Source: Ilex aquifolium
Taxonomy: Eukaryota; Streptophyta; Magnoliopsida; Aquifoliales; Aquifoliaceae
Direction: 5' to 3'
Assembly: GCA_951799425.1 (NCBI GenBank)
Contig: OX637405.1
Location: 17,581,089 to 17,645,088 of the forward strand
Length of the DNA: 64,000 nt
Numbering within the stretch: position 1 is the first letter of the stretch; each line of letters opens with the position of its first letter. Of the stretch, positions 35,441 through 48,779 are shown piece by piece. Below the pieces are notes generated by a model, which saw only the letters and a program-made list of their open reading frames with translations, made no database searches and was not told where the DNA came from. A program made the translations under genes and the position numbers.

Positions 35441-35455
35441 CTAAAAGTGTGAATC

Positions 35456-35560
35456 ATGTGTTTTACGCTCCATCTCGCCTTTTCTTGAACGAGTGCGTTT
35501 TACGCTCCATCTCGTTCTCAACATGTGTTTATGAGTGAGTGCGTTTTACGCTCCATCTCT
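35456..35560 (-). repeat. Hairpin tandem repeat of element D
   Basis: Three units of the GAGTGCGTTTTACGCTCCATCTC repeat, the reverse complement of that at 6014-6160 in B. The junction with C cuts through or just before the array. Confidence 0.85.
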
Positions 35561-35682
35561 ACTCACCACATGCCCTTTCTTGTTTCTTGTTTTCCTATAT
35601 TTTTTTTCTTTCTAACTCATGAAGGATCAAATCAAAATAATTTTCCAAAAACTCTCTCTCTTTTTTTTTTTTTTATACTAAC

Positions 35683-37567
35683 TGATGAGCACAAAATATT
35701 GTATATTTCAAGGCCTCATTAAATGCAATTTTACTCAACTTTTGCATCTAAGTACTTAGAGTTAGCCGATTTTATGAATAATGTTGAATTCTCGATGTTG
35801 CATGTTTTTATAGCTTAAATCATGTATTTTAGGACCTTGCAACTATGATGGATGTGTGGTGAGGGCATGGACACATTACATGAAGATTTGGAGGCTTAAA
35901 AGTGAAGAAATCAAGGAGGTATTGGTGTTTGGGAACAAAAGCACCAGCAGCCACACAATCTGGAAATAGAGCCTCGGTATTCCTCCATTTTGACCATGAT
36001 TTGATTCGAATCTGAAAAAGTTCAAAACATAAAAGTTGTAGATCTGGATGTCTTCTGTATTGTGTCAAAATTTAAGCTGGTTAGATCAAAATTTATTCCA
36101 ATTCTACGAAGACTGGTCCGGAGCAGAAAAACCGTACCGGTATTCAGTACCGGTACTGTACCGTACCGGTACTCAGTACCGGTACGCCGAAGCTGCTGGT
36201 GTACGAAGTACCGGTATGGTACAGTACCGGTACGCCGTGCCGAACAGCCCAAAAACGTCTGCAACTCATCTCCACTTGCTTGGGGGTCCCACCTACACTT
36301 CTCCCACTTGCCCCCCAACATTTCCTTACACATTTTCATGCCTCCCTTACACAATTTAAAGACTTTGGAGGCCATTTAATTAATGAGGATGGGAGAGAAG
36401 GGGTAGCCTGGGGGAGGCTTGTCCTAGCCTGTCAAGACACATCCATTCAGCCTCCCATTGATGGGAGGCCTGCACACACCTTGGGGGGACCACCATGCAC
36501 GAAATTTGAAGGCAAACACTCCATTATATTCAGCAATTGACAAGCATTTCAAGGGTGGTGGCTACCTAAGCTAGGAGTAGTTTTAGTGAAGAAGATGATG
36601 AATAGTAGAAAGCTTATGTTCTTGCATTTTCCTTTCCATTTTCGTTCCTGTAAGCTTTAATCTTCTTGTAATCTTTATTTCTTGCATTGTAATCTCCTCT
36701 ACTTCAAGTCTATTCCAAGTTTAATCACATGTTCTAGATTCCACCATTGTTGTTTTCAAGCTTTCTTCATTTTAAGTTTAAAATGGGTATTGAATATTTT
36801 TCTTCTTAGTTTAAGATTTCTTGCATTAATTTAAGTTTCATGCTCCATTTCAATTATGTCCATTTACATTATGCATTCCTTTCTTGCTTAGCATGAGTAG
36901 CTAGATTTTAAGTTGGTTAATCCAAGGGAGAATTCCTCTTGGGTGTGCCACTTCAACTCATTTTCATTCCTCCTCTCAGAGTACGATGGCTCGGTTTGAC
37001 TGGGTTGGGGTGAGGACATGGTTGTGAGTTCTTGATACACCGTAGGCATTGTCACGGGGTATGCTTGAATCCTCACCTCCATTTTAGTCCCGAGCTTCCC
37101 ACGAATCAATCGTACTTCTAGGCTCTATTGGAGGAAGGCTTGAGTTGATCTGGTATTCCCATTGGAATGACCATTTGGATTAGCCAACAATTGTTTTCTT
37201 GCATTTTCATTCACAAACTTTATTCACAAAACACAAACAAAAGATTTTTCACTTTCTTTACACTTTACCTTTTGCAAAATCACCTTCACACAACTTGAAC
37301 TTTCCTTCCCTGAGGAGACGACCTTGGAATACTTTTCCAAGTAAAACACCGACACACAAAAGACTCTTTGCGATTGGGGAGCACTTTTGTTCACACACCC
37401 ACATTTCATTTCACATTTTGTTCATTCCATTTTCCACCAATCCGTTGTTGCCTAATCTCTTGCATCACCCCGAGGGAGAGTGACACTCCCTTTCACACAT
37501 AAGCCATATACATATTGAGGGATGATGTTAAAAGGTTAGGAATAACAACGTTTTTTTTGCTCAATCA
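35683..37567 (+). mobile_element. E2: solo LTR in element D
   Basis: 1885 bp from TGATGAGCAC to GCTCAATCA with perfect target duplication CTAAC (35678-35682 and 37568-37572). Removing it restores the sequence seen uninterrupted in B near 5870-5900. It carries GTACCGGTAC-type words at 36133-36233, arranged differently from E1, and the shared TTTCATG-type block just before them (about 36022-36115). Confidence 0.93.
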
Positions 37568-38021
37568 CTAACCCATCATAACTAATATTTCCCCCAAACT
37601 TATATGAATGCCTAAACTTTGCTTTGAATGATGCTGAAATAAATTTTCTAGAGTTTCACTGATATCTCCCACAAGCACTTAGACAAATAAATTCTCTAAA
37701 TGATAACTAATCAAACAGATTGATATGTGCTCATGATGAAAAGATCATAAATAGTGTAAAACCAACTAGTATGTCGGACTTCAAACTCAACATGTTCATC
37801 AATTTCCCTTGAATTAACAATTAATCACATTCATCATTGGCCATGATCAAATTCAATCAACCCATTGCTCAAGTTGTACTAAAACATGCAAAAATATGCT
37901 ATCTAAATGCATACCTAATAATGCAAATGCAAACCAGAAAACACCCCCAAACTTAAACTAAACATTGTCCTCAATGTAAAAAGTAGAAAAAATCAAGATA
38001 GAGGACTTCCCTGAGACTTCG
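37568..38021 (-). other. 3' noncoding region of element D
   Basis: Homologous to B 5437-5890 on the other strand, including two polypurine-like motifs (CACCCCCAAACTTAAACT near 37945 and TTTCCCCCAAACTTAT near 37590). No ORF. Confidence 0.65.
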
Positions 38022-39235
38022 CTAGTGGGCATCATCGTCAGCATCCTCATCGTCCGCTGAGTCGAGAGTGTACGTGGGAAACATAGGTGGGCTAGGGAAC
38101 TATACTGGAGATGTACCCGAGTTGAAACCACAGTTGGTAAACATCTGGACTAGTGCGGAATTGAAGTCCATGGAGTACTCCATAAATAAGTCCAAACGAT
38201 GTGCAAGTTGATCATTGCGGCTAGACTTGCGTCGAGCTTCCCTATGTAACTCATATGTCTCTTTGTGTACCTCCTGTGTTTCTCAACGCAATCCACGCAT
38301 CTCATCAATTAGACTCTCCATAGGTGACTGGGATGAAGCAGCAGCAGGCTGAGGAAGCTCCGATGGTTCCCCAGAATCCTGAGGCATATCCACCATAACA
38401 TACCCGGCACCCCTACGATCAGAGAAACCACCCTTCCATACTTTAAAGCGGCTAATGATTTGATGATCAATTGGCACTTGCGGTTGTTGAACTACTTCAT
38501 CAGCACTCCATGTGACTTTTGCTTTCTTACATAGTCCGCAAATTAATGATGGGTGAGGCAACCCGGTATTTGAACCGCTCTTAATAGCCTTTGTGATTGA
38601 ATCTTCAATAACTTGTCCCACATTAATGGTTTTTCCTGTAACTATGCAATAGAGCAATACCGCCCTGTCACGGAGTAATTCAGTAAAGTGTGTGGTAGGC
38701 ATCAGCTTAGCACATAGAAAGTAGTACCATGCCTTCCCAAACCGGCTCAGCTCGCTATGTGAAAAGTGAACCTTCTCTGACCCCTTTAATGTCCACTTAG
38801 CACCTGGCTTACATAGACACTTGATCACTTCATCCAAGTCAAGTTCTTCAGTTCTATATTTCGTATACTCATCATCATCTGATATATTTTCTATGTTGTA
38901 ATAAGCGTTGATGTGTTCCTTGTCAAACGACACTGCTTTACCCTGGACTTGAACCACATGGTTGTCACCCTCCTTGGCATTGGCATAAAATTCTTTTACA
39001 ATGGGGATAACGGCGCCCTCCGGCTATTCTGTGAATCTAACCAATCACGCTCCATAATCATGTCATGTAGACATCCATCATACGTCTCATCTGGGTGAAG
39101 ACCGCGTTCAGGAATCAATACCTTTTTCACCAACCGCGTATGAAATCTCTCCGATGCCGCTTCGCTAACAAATCTCTTTTTGTTGTATGACTTGGAAGAT
39201 TTAGAGATTTTCCCTCTTTGGCGTTTTGAAGACAT
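38022..39235 (-). pseudogene. Env-like gene of element D
   Basis: Minus-strand homologue of the B protein, starting MSSKRQRGKISKSSK, with the LDLDEVIKCLCKPGAKWTLK and GKAWYYFLCAKLMPTTHFTELL motifs and the same acidic end. By eye more than 80% of residues match B. The frame is broken but the length matches. It differs from B mostly by substitutions and keeps the domain layout, so both derive from a recent common ancestor. Confidence 0.85.
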
Positions 39236-40368
39236 GTTGAATATGCAATCATAAAACCTCACAATAACTAAAATTAGGTCACAAAGTAGCTAACTAATCT
39301 TTGTTCCCTCTTGGGTAATTTAACAAACACCTTGTGTGCAATGCTCAACTCGTCAATAATAAGTCATCCCAAATCTTATGAGCACCACTAAAGAAGACAC
39401 CCAACAATCTCTCACAAGCATTTAAATAGACTTAAACATTACCCATGGAGAATGAACGAGAATTGTACCTTAAATTGCCAAGTTTGTTCTTTACCCATGG
39501 AGAATGGAATAACCCTTGTTGCAAGTTGATGCTCATGGATGCCACTTGAGAGGTGAGAATGTTGTGTAAAGGAGTTTGAGATATTCAAGATGATGGAGTG
39601 AAATTTTGGATGAATAAGAGTTGGTGTGTATGTATTTTTAGAGGTTTGAAATTTTGTGGTAGTGGTAGGAGTTGATTTGGGTTGATGTATGTAGAGCTGA
39701 TGGGTATTTGATATTGCTTAATATCTGAGTTGGGTGCTGGTTTGGATGTTTAGAATAGTAAAAATCTGAGTTGGTAGCTGTTTTTTATGTGTAGAATGCT
39801 GAAAATCTGAGTTGGGATCGGTTTTTTATGTGTAGAATGCTGAAAATCTGAACTGGGATCGGTTTTGGGTCAGCAGGAAGGCTGCCTGGGCGTGCTTGGG
39901 CGCTGGCTAGGGGCGCTGAGTCTGGCGCCTAGGCGCTACCTTTCTGGATTGGGGACTGGCTAGGCACGCTGGGGTGCTGGATCTGGCGCCTAGGCGTTGC
40001 CTTACTGGATTGGGGACTGGCTGGGCGCGTTGGGGTGCTGGATCTAGCGCCTAGGCGTTGCCTTACTGGATTGGGGACAACATTTCAGCGCTGGGGCGCT
40101 GGATCTAGCGCCTAGGCGCTGACTTTCTGGTCTTGCATCCTCCTTTTGCTTGTTCAAAAACTCCCTATTTTTTTCTTTCACTCTTTTATTTTATTTGGTG
40201 TTTCTTTTCGATCCTCGATATCTACAAGCAATTAACACACTAATTAACTTGTACTAATAATCTAATTACTAAATTGACATAAAAATTAAATAAATTTAAA
40301 AGCTAAATTGCGGGTTGCCTCCAAAATAGTGCTTGGTTTAAAGTCATCAGTCTGACTATTTCCTGTTG
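39236..40368 (-). promoter_or_regulatory. Pre-env region of D with AGCGCC/GGCGCT word array
   Basis: The plus strand at 39890-40130 has repeated GGCGCTGGATCTAGCGCCTAGGCGYTG-like phrases, on the minus strand AGCGCCTAGGCGCTAGATCCAGCGCC. This equals the B pre-env array in position but the links differ (GATC-containing rather than GTTCC). Left of it a GTAGAATGCTGAAAATCTGA phrase is repeated three times. A TATA box is less clear here than in B. Confidence 0.5.
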
Positions 40369-41640
40369 TCATTCCGGATCGGTGAGGGTTATTGAGGTCT
40401 TTTGACGATCAACGTCACCACCCCAATAGTGCTTCAATCTTTGCCCGTTCACCTTAAACGTTCTCTTCGAGTTGGGTTCTTCGACTTCAACTGCTCCATG
40501 CGGGAACACTTTAGTAACCATAAATGGCCCTGACCACCTTGATTTGAGTTTTCCCGGGAAGAGTTTTAACCGCGAATTGAACAGGAGTACAGCTTGTCCC
40601 GATTCAAACTTTTGCTCAATGATCTTCTTATCATGCCACCTTTTTATCTTCTCTTTATAAAGCTTGGCGTTCTCGTATGCTTGGAGATGGAAATCATCCA
40701 TCTCATTCAACTGCAATAGACGCTTCTCACCCACTGCATGCAAGTCAAAGTTAAGTTTTCGAATAGCCCAATATGCACTATGCTCTAATTCCACCGGCAG
40801 ATGACAAGTTTTGCCATACACAAGCCTATATGGCGACATCCCAATTGGCGTTTTGTACGCTGTTCGATAGGCCCACAAGGCATCATCAACTTCTTCGACC
40901 AGTCTTTTCGGTTGGGATTTACAATTTTCTCCAGAATCCGCTTCACCTCTCTATTCGAAACTTCGGCTTGACCACTAGTCTAGGGGTGATAAGTTGTGGC
41001 AATCTTATAGGTGACTCCATATTTAGCGAGAAGGATTGCAAAATATTTATTACAGAAATGTGTAGCTTCATCGCTAATGATCGCTCTCGGTGTACCAAAC
41101 CTCGTGAAGATGTTTTTCCAGAGGAAATTCAACACCACCTTTGCATCATTAGTGCACAAAGCAGCTGCTTCAACCCACTTCGAGACGTAATCCACCGCAA
41201 CTAATATGTAGAGATTATTGTAAGATGATGGAAACGGGCCCATAAAGTCTATACCCCAGACGTCAAAGATCTCAACCTCCAAAATACTGTTTAAGGGCAT
41301 TTCATGTCGCTTTGAAATATTTCCAGTCCGTTGACATCTGTCGCACTTTAATGCGAAAAAATGGGCATCCTTAAAGAGAGTTGGCCAATAGAAACCTGAT
41401 TGAAGGACTTTTGCCGCTGTTCTCTCACCCCCATAATGTCCTCCATAATCTGATGAGTGACAATGCTGCAAGATTCCTTCGATCTCTTCCCTGGGTACAC
41501 ATCTTCTTAACATTTGATCCGCACATTGTTTGAATAGGAATGGCTCATCCCAGATGTAATGCTTCACCTCGTGCAAGAACTTATTCCTTTGTTGGTTGCT
41601 CAATTCAGGAGGAAACACATGACTCACTATATAGTTCACA
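40369..41640 (-). pseudogene. Integrase of element D
   Basis: Minus strand: zinc-binding part with [21 protein letters not shown] and [17 protein letters not shown], catalytic core [48 protein letters not shown], then [22 protein letters not shown] and the C-terminal [23 protein letters not shown] (GPY/F module). No chromodomain. Broken. Confidence 0.9.
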
Positions 41641-44600
41641 TAATCTGCATACCATGGTGCTTCCCCTGCGACACAAAAGTCTGGAGAGATGATCCGCCAC
41701 TTGGTTCTCTGTCCCCTTTCTGTCCTGAATCTCTAGATCAAACTCTTGAAGCAAAAGGACCCATCGAATCAAGCGTGGCTTGGCGTCCTTTTTCGAAATT
41801 AAATACTTAATGGCAAAATGATCTGTGAACACTATCACCTTTGTACCAATGAGATAAGATCGGAATTTGTCGAAAGCAAAAACAACTGTTAATAATTCTT
41901 TCTCAGTGATTGTGTAGTTGAGTTGTGCGTCCGATATTGTCTTGCTAGCATAATAGATAGAATGAAACATTTTTTCTTTCCGTTGACCTAAAACTGCGCC
42001 AACTGCAAAGTCACTAGCATCACACATCAACTCAAACGGCAAATCCCAATTTGGTGCAACTATCACGGGGGCAGTTATGAGCTTATTTTTCAACACCTCG
42101 AAGGCCTCTAGGCAAGCCTTATCAAACTTGAAGGGCACATCTTTCTCTGAAAGGTTACACAGAGGCTTTATGATCTTGGAAAAATCCTTTATGAATCGCC
42201 TATAAAATCCTGCATGGCCCAAAAAACTCTAAATTCCCTTGACTGATGTTGGTGGTGGTAGTTTCGCAATAGTCTCTATTTTTGCCCTATGTCTATGCCA
42301 TTAGCAGAAAATTTGTGCCCCAAAATAATACCTTCTTGAACCATGAAGTGACACTTTTTCCAGTTTAACACCAAGTTTGTTTCCACACATCTTTTCAGCA
42401 CAAGAGTTAGGTTCTTTAAACATAGGTCAAAGCTATCTCCAAATACCGAAAAATCATCCATAAATACCTTAAGATTTTGCTCGACCATGTCGGAGAATAT
42501 TGCCATCATGCATCGTTGAAACGTTGCAGGTGCGTTGCATAATCCAAAAGGCACCCTCCGGAATGCAAAGGTTCCATAGGGGCAGGTAAACGTAGTCTTC
42601 TCCTAATCCTCGGGTGCTATTGTAACACCCCACATTTTTATTTTATATATGTATATAGATATATAGTAAATAATTGTGGTAAAAATATGGATATGTGTAG
42701 AAATATGTGTTGGAGAGGTTTGTGATGGTTTTGGTTGGCTTAGGAATGGATTGGAAAGTTTAAGTTTCGAAGGTGTGTAAACTTGAGAAGAGGGATTATG
42801 GAAGTTTCTAAATATTTTTAGGTCAAAATAAGTTCTCCATTGAATCCGGAAGGTCGAAAAACATTGGGAGAGGTAATATGGGGTGTATTGGAAGCTAGGA
42901 AGTATTCCGGAGTGAAAACACACTTAGAGAAAATTTGGGTAAAAAGGAGTTGGGATACCTTCTAGTATTTAAGTCATAACTTTTGATCCTAATGTCCAAT
43001 TGATCTGAAATTTTGAAATTAGATATTAGACATCTAGGGCTACAAAAGTGTATATCATGAAAATTTTCCAATTCGACCTATAAAATGGGTCAAAACTGCC
43101 CTGGAAGTCGAAGTAGCCGAAGTGTACCGGTACACAGTACCGGTACGCCCGAACCAGTAGCTAAACCGAACCGGTACAGCGTACCGGTACGCCCGATAAA
43201 AGTCAGGATTTTGGTGTTTTAAAACACCCTTTTAAGCCTCATTTGACCCATTCTTCCATCCCACTCTCACCCCAAACATCTTAGAGCCCTAAGAGAAGAG
43301 AAAAGGAGAGAAAAACACAAAGATCTTGAGAGAGTTAACCCTTATAGAGATCAAAACCGAAATTCCTCAAGAACACCATTCTTCTACTCTCTTCTTCTAC
43401 ACTTTCACTACACCCTTACCCACACCTCTTGGAATCCTAGAGAGAGTCTTAGAAAAGAATAAAGAAGGAGAAAACACAAGATCAAAAGGGAGAAACAAAG
43501 GATTTAAGAGTGATTCAAGATCAAACCCTAGATTTCAAGAACACCAAGTAGGGGATTTCTTCTCTTTCTCTTACATTGAGGTTAGGGCTGATGTATATAT
43601 GTATGTTTTGCTCTAAATGTTATATATATGATATGAAATCATCCTCTCTTAGTCTTTTGGGCAAAGATTACATGTTTTTAACAAAGTTAGGGTTGAATAC
43701 CCATGAAATCTCTTTTTGTGTTTCAAACCCTAGTTTTTGGAGAGTGATGGATTTTCTTCTTAAATTCTTCCTTTATTATTGATTTTGAAACCATAGTGCT
43801 TTGTGTTGAGTAATAAAATGATGTTGTGGTGATCTCTTGTATTTTTGTAATTGTTTATTGAAATTGTCATGTGATAAATTTGGGGGTTTTTAAGATATAC
43901 TTGTAAATTGTGAAATTGGGTTTGGTATTGTATCTCTTATGAGTGTGGGATGACCATGGGTGGCCTTTGACGAGATATCGTAGAGTGGGTAGACGTGTTG
44001 CTTGCTCCGTGTGGGTTGACATTTTTCCTACCACTCGTAGTGGGGTTAGTGCTTTGGTAAGACTAAACCGCTATTGCTCACGGGTGCCATGTCAGAGGGT
44101 TAGTATACTAATACCTGGGTTGGATACGTCACTACCATTGGTATGGCATACGCCCTTCCTAAAGGATGGATATCTTTGATAAGATTTGTGTGGGTGTGTG
44201 TGGGCTAGATATTACTCAATGTGTTGATTCATGGGGTTTGCCTCGCATCATGTTGGAGATACATATACATATGATTGTGGGATATTCAAGTTATGGATTA
44301 TTGGATTACTATGGAAAATGGTTACCTACAAGAACTTGTGGGAGTATGGGATTCCACAAGGTCTTGTGGGAAAATGGTTTATATTTTGGGAAATGGATAT
44401 GTGTTGGATCTTGGTTTCTTTTACTGTTCATTTAAATTACTGTTGCTACTTAAACTTGAGATCCATTCTAAAATGTCCCTGTTTGACTTCAAAGATTATA
44501 TATGTTATTTGTGAAATGAGACCGGTCATTTTATATGCTTTTATAAACCTTGTTCGATTTTGGGAGGAATGTTGCTACAGAGCTTAGTGCTCACCCCTTA

Positions 44601-45372
44601 CAAACAACATATTTCAGGTCTTTGTCTAGAGGAGGAGCTCGGAACTGACGAGCCGGGACATTGGGAAGCTCCCATAGAAGGGAACGTAGATCCCGAGATG
44701 GACCTGTAGAGACATAGCTTCTTTTGTAATAGACTTGAGAATTTATTTTGAAATCATGTGAAGTTTAGTTTTCTTTTGTTATTCCGCTGCTAAGTTACGT
44801 TTGATCCTTTGAGATGTAAATGCCATAGCTTGGCTTATTCTTTTGGGATGATATTGTAAATTCTATGGATGATGAATGGAAAAACTTTCTTATTGATGGA
44901 TTTTTATTAGTTGCTCTCATGATATGAATGTTTTAGAATGTAATGCCGTCCAGGATGTGTTTTGGGGCGTTACAGCTATTGCGATCTGATTATAGCCAGA
45001 ATAACCATCCAATAGACAATAGAATACATGCTCAGCCAATCTATCAAGCATCTGATCAATGAATGGTAGAGGGAAGTGATCTTTTCGAGTTGCTTTATTG
45101 AGTTTGTGATAATCCATACATACTCTCCACCCAGTCACTGTTCGTGTTGGGATTAACTCGTTGTTCTCATTGGACACTACCGTCATGCCTCCTTTATTCG
45201 GAACATATTGAACTGGACTAACCCATGAACTATTTGAGATAGGATATATGATTCCGGCATCCAACCATTTGATGATTTCTTTCTTGACTACCTCCTTCAT
45301 GATAGGATTTAATCGGCGTTGTTGCTCAATCACGAGCTTAGCATCATCTTCAAGCAGAATTTTGTGATACAA
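41641..45372 (-). pseudogene. Reverse transcriptase and RNase H of element D, split by solo LTR S
   Basis: The RT N-terminal half (45372-44975) has SSWVSPVQYVPNKGGMTV, GWRVCMDYHKLNKATRKDHFPLPFIDQML and LLDGYSGYNQIAI. After S it resumes with PFGLCNAPATFQRCMMAIFSDMVE and the catalytic FMDDFSVFGDS (about 42460). RNase H follows with [55 protein letters not shown] and VADHLSRL. Close to C pol in motif content. Broken, in addition to the insertion. Confidence 0.9.
42621..44974 (+). mobile_element. S: Tekay-like solo LTR in element D
   Basis: 2354 bp from TGTAACACCCC to GGGGCGTTACA with perfect target duplication GCTAT (42616-42620 and 44975-44979). The ends match those of N1, and the internal GTGCTCACCCCTTAC segment matches the counterpart in N1 and A, so it belongs to the Tekay-like group but to another family. 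The shared ~150-bp block (42963-43115) is followed by four GTACCGGTAC-type words (43124-43190). Confidence 0.93.
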
Positions 45373-47955
45373 ATTGAGGGACTAATGCCCTTAATATTTG
45401 CCATAGACCATCCTAAAGCCGTTTTGTACTCACGAAGGACTCACAGCAGCTTACTCTCCTGAAATTCATCAAGTGAAGCAGAAACAATAACAGGTAAAGT
45501 AAAAGAGTCACCCAAATACGCATACCGTAGATGATTTGGAAGAGGTTTAAGCTCCAATATAGGTGGTTCTTCCAAAGATGACTTTGCACGAGTAGAGCTT
45601 CCTGAGTGATCCAAAGTCTCAAAATGTTGCTTAAACTTGACAACGAGAAGCATTCAACCATTGTACATACTCTAGAGGAGCCGGGTAGTCCGAAGCAATG
45701 GGACTAACCAGTGATGTCTCAAGGGGATCTGAAATACAGCTTCCTACGAATATCTTAGTTATTGTATCTTCCACCAAATCAACCCGAAAACATTCTTCCG
45801 CCTCTTTAGGAAATTTTATATCTGAAAATACATTAAATGTCACCTCTTGATCTTGGACTCACATAGTTAGCTCACCTTTCTGTACATCGATAAGTGTTCT
45901 TCCCGTTGCTAAGAATGGTCGCCCAAGAATAATAGATATTTCCCTATCTTCCTCACAATCTAAGACTATGAAATCAGCTGAAAAAATAAACTTATCCACT
46001 TTAACTAGAACATCCTCAACTATGCCCATTGGATAAGTGAGGGATCTATCTGCTAGTTGCAATGTAACATTGGTAGGCTTTGCTTCATTCAAACCCAATT
46101 GCTGATAAATTGAGAGTGACATTAAGTTAATACTAGCTCCCAAGTCACACAATGCTTTCCCAAAAAACTGGCTGCCTATGGTGCATGAAATTATAAAACT
46201 ACCCGGATCTTTGAGCTTTGGGGGTAGCTTCTTTTGAAGGATAGCACTGCACTCCTCTGTAAGTGTCACAGTCTCAAAATCACCTAGTTTTCTCTTCCTT
46301 GACAAAATTTTCTTCATAAATTTCACATAGCTAGGCATCTGCTCCAATGCATCTGCGAAAGGGATATTAATTTGGAGCTTCTTGAATACTTCCAAAAATT
46401 TTGAGAACTGATTATCCAACTTCTTTTTCTGCAAACGTTGTGGAAACGGCACGGGAGGCACAATAGGACTTTGTTTGCCTTCATCAGAATCTACCACTGG
46501 ATCTTCTTCCTTCTTTTCATGTTCCACATTCTTACTATCTCTATCTTCATCCTTATTATCATCTCCAAGTGATTGTTTTGGAGTTCCACCAACAACTTCA
46601 GATAGCTCTTTTCCGCTTCGTAATGTAATAGCCTTGCAGTGCTCATTTCCTTCTCTCTTAGGATTGATCTCCGTATCACTAGGTAAAGTGCCTTGAGGTC
46701 GGTTGTTAATGGCATTAGCAAGATGACCCATTTGATTTTCTAGGTTTCGAATTGATACTTCCTGACTGTTCATCCTGGTCTCATTCTATGCTATATACCT
46801 GGAAAGCAACTCCTCCAAATTCGACTTCTTTTCCTATTGTGGTGGAGCTTGATTCTGAAAACCTGGTGGGTATGATTGTCTTGGAGCAGAGATTTGGGCT
46901 TGATTATTATTCCATGAAAAGCCCGGATGATTCCTCTAACCAGGGTTATAATTGTTGGAATTATTGTTATATTGTTGTCTGTTGTGGTTACCAATGTATT
47001 GTACCGACTCTAGATTAATTGCGCATTGATCACTCGGATGGTTCCCTGCACACAATTCACAAACAACTGCCACAGTTTGAATAGGCTGCACTCCTAAAGC
47101 ATCAATTTTTTTTGTCAATGTAGCCACCTGTGCAGCCAATGCAGTAACTGCATTAACTTCATAAATCCCTGCTACCTTTGGTTGATTGATCCTTGTAGAG
47201 GGCCATTGATAATTGTTGGTAGCCATCGTCTCCAATAACTCGTAGGCTTCATCGAAATTCTTCCCCATCAATGCCCCTCCTGCAGCTGCATCGATACTAG
47301 TTCGGGTAGCATTAAACAACCCGTTGTAGAACATTTGAACTTGTAACCAATTAGGAATACCATGGTGAGGGCATTTTCGGAGTCAGTCTTTGAATCGCTC
47401 CCAAGCTTCATAGAGAGTCTCAGAGTCATGTTGTGCGAATGAAGTGATGTCGTTCCTCAGCCTTGCAGTTTTAACCAGTGGAAAGAATTTAGCTAAGAAT
47501 TTTTGAGCTAAATCTGACCACGTAGTGATAGAATCCGGCGGCAATGAATGCAACCAACTCTTCGCCTTATCACGAAGTGAGAAAGGGAAAAGTCGGAGTC
47601 TAATCGCATCTTCAAAAACCCCATTGTATCTGAATGTGTCGCATATCTCTAGAAAACTCACCAAATGATTGTTTGGGTCATCGTTAGGCAAACCCCCAAA
47701 CTACACTGAATTCTGAATCATTTGAATGGTACCCGACTTGATCTCGAAATTGTTTGCTTGAATTGCGGGCCTTCGAATGCTCGATTGTATTTCTTTCACA
47801 AGAGGCATAGCATAATCCCTTAACAATTTCTATTCATATCCAGTCATAGCTTCTTGGTTGTTTACTTCTTGACACTGTTTTCGCAAGTTTCGGAGCCTTC
47901 TTTCGATTTCGTCTTCGTACGGCAGTAGCTCCTGACCTGTAGATCGTGTTTGCAT
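45373..47955 (-). pseudogene. gag and protease of element D
   Basis: Minus strand from MQTRSTGQELLPYEDEIERRLRNL near 47955. Gag shows FLEICDTFRYNGVFEDAIRLRLFPFSLRDKAKSWLHSLPP (about 47660-47540) and FLAKFFPLVKTARLRNDI; a zinc knuckle CELCAGNHPSDQC lies near 47053-47015. Then a charged linker with PPVPFPQRLQKKKLDNQFSKF, ALCDLGASINLMSLSIYQQLGL (protease active-site segment, about 46150-46090) and IILGRPFLATGRTLIDV (about 45930-45880). Typical Athila-type layout. Several breaks. Confidence 0.9.
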
Positions 47956-48061
47956 ACAAAATTCAAGAGTGTTTGCGAAAACAATTAAAACAGAAAATTA
48001 AATAAATTTAAAGTAAGATCAAATTGATTGAAATTAATATTGAAATAATTACTAGAATAAG

Positions 48062-48079
48062 TCTCCGGCAACAGCGCCA
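48062..48079 (-). promoter_or_regulatory. Primer binding site of element D
   Basis: The minus strand reads TGGCGCTGTTGCCGGAGA, six bases after the LTR end. This matches the TGGCGCCGTTGCCGGGGA-type site (Asp tRNA) usual for Athila elements, with a few differences. Confidence 0.9.
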
Positions 48080-48085
48080 AAAACT

Positions 48086-48779
48086 TGTTGTCCGAATTTG
48101 ATATTGACAATTTACGTGCAAGTATACACGATCAACAAGTAATAAAGTGATAAGTAGAGTATCGTTCCCACGGAGAATTATTACTAATAAATTTCAAATA
48201 CTAACTTTTTATCAATTCAATTTTATTTAAACAATTGGAATTAACTATGGAATGACTAAATTAAAACTAAATCTAATCTTAACAATCAAGGGTTGAATTT
48301 ACCGGATAAATGACGTTAAGATTACAACTACCCTAATACTTCGTATAAATCTCTCCACTCTCTTTCTAGCTAATTGATCAAAATAAGTTGTTAACTGAGA
48401 ACTCAAAACTATTTATCAAACCTCTTCCGATAGTTAGATAAAAATATGTCTCCCAATTAAATTACTATATTCCTATGAAAAATAAGTTGGAAAAGATTCA
48501 TTAAGTTCAAACTCTCATAAAAGTTACACACGGCATATAGGTATATTTATATCCTATACACAAACTCAGCTATTCAATCCGAATAAGAATCAACTAGGCG
48601 CATGTCATCATATTCAGATCTAAACCTAGAATTCATCTCCCAATTTCATCTAGGTTATCAAATTAATTGTTGGCCAAACAATCATATATTAAGCACAAAA
48701 TATGATAAACAACTCATATATGATCAATAAGAACTAGAAACGAGAGTAGATCAATTTATCTAAACATTAGGTTCCATTG
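48086..48779 (-). repeat. 5' LTR fragment of element D
   Basis: The LTR end TCGGACAACA (minus) and about 690 bp upstream of it, homologous to 7240-7935 of B. The rest, including the promoter, is replaced by F at 48780. Confidence 0.88.

Larger units (their letters stand above)
35441..48779 (-). mobile_element. Element D: Athila-like element, sister of B
   Basis: On the minus strand: LTR fragment (48779-48086), TGGCGC-type primer site, gag, protease, RT/RNase H, integrase, AGCGCC word array, env-like gene and part of the 3' noncoding region. The 3' LTR is missing (cut at C) and the 5' LTR is cut by F. Solo LTRs E2 and S inserted later with clean target duplications. Without them it is about 9.1 kb. 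The coding part is broken in several places. Confidence 0.92.

Noticed and set aside
44166-44587. Frames of 78-118 residues in solo LTR S
   Set aside because: Overlapping in three frames within a bounded LTR; no domain and no counterpart in the N1 or A LTRs.
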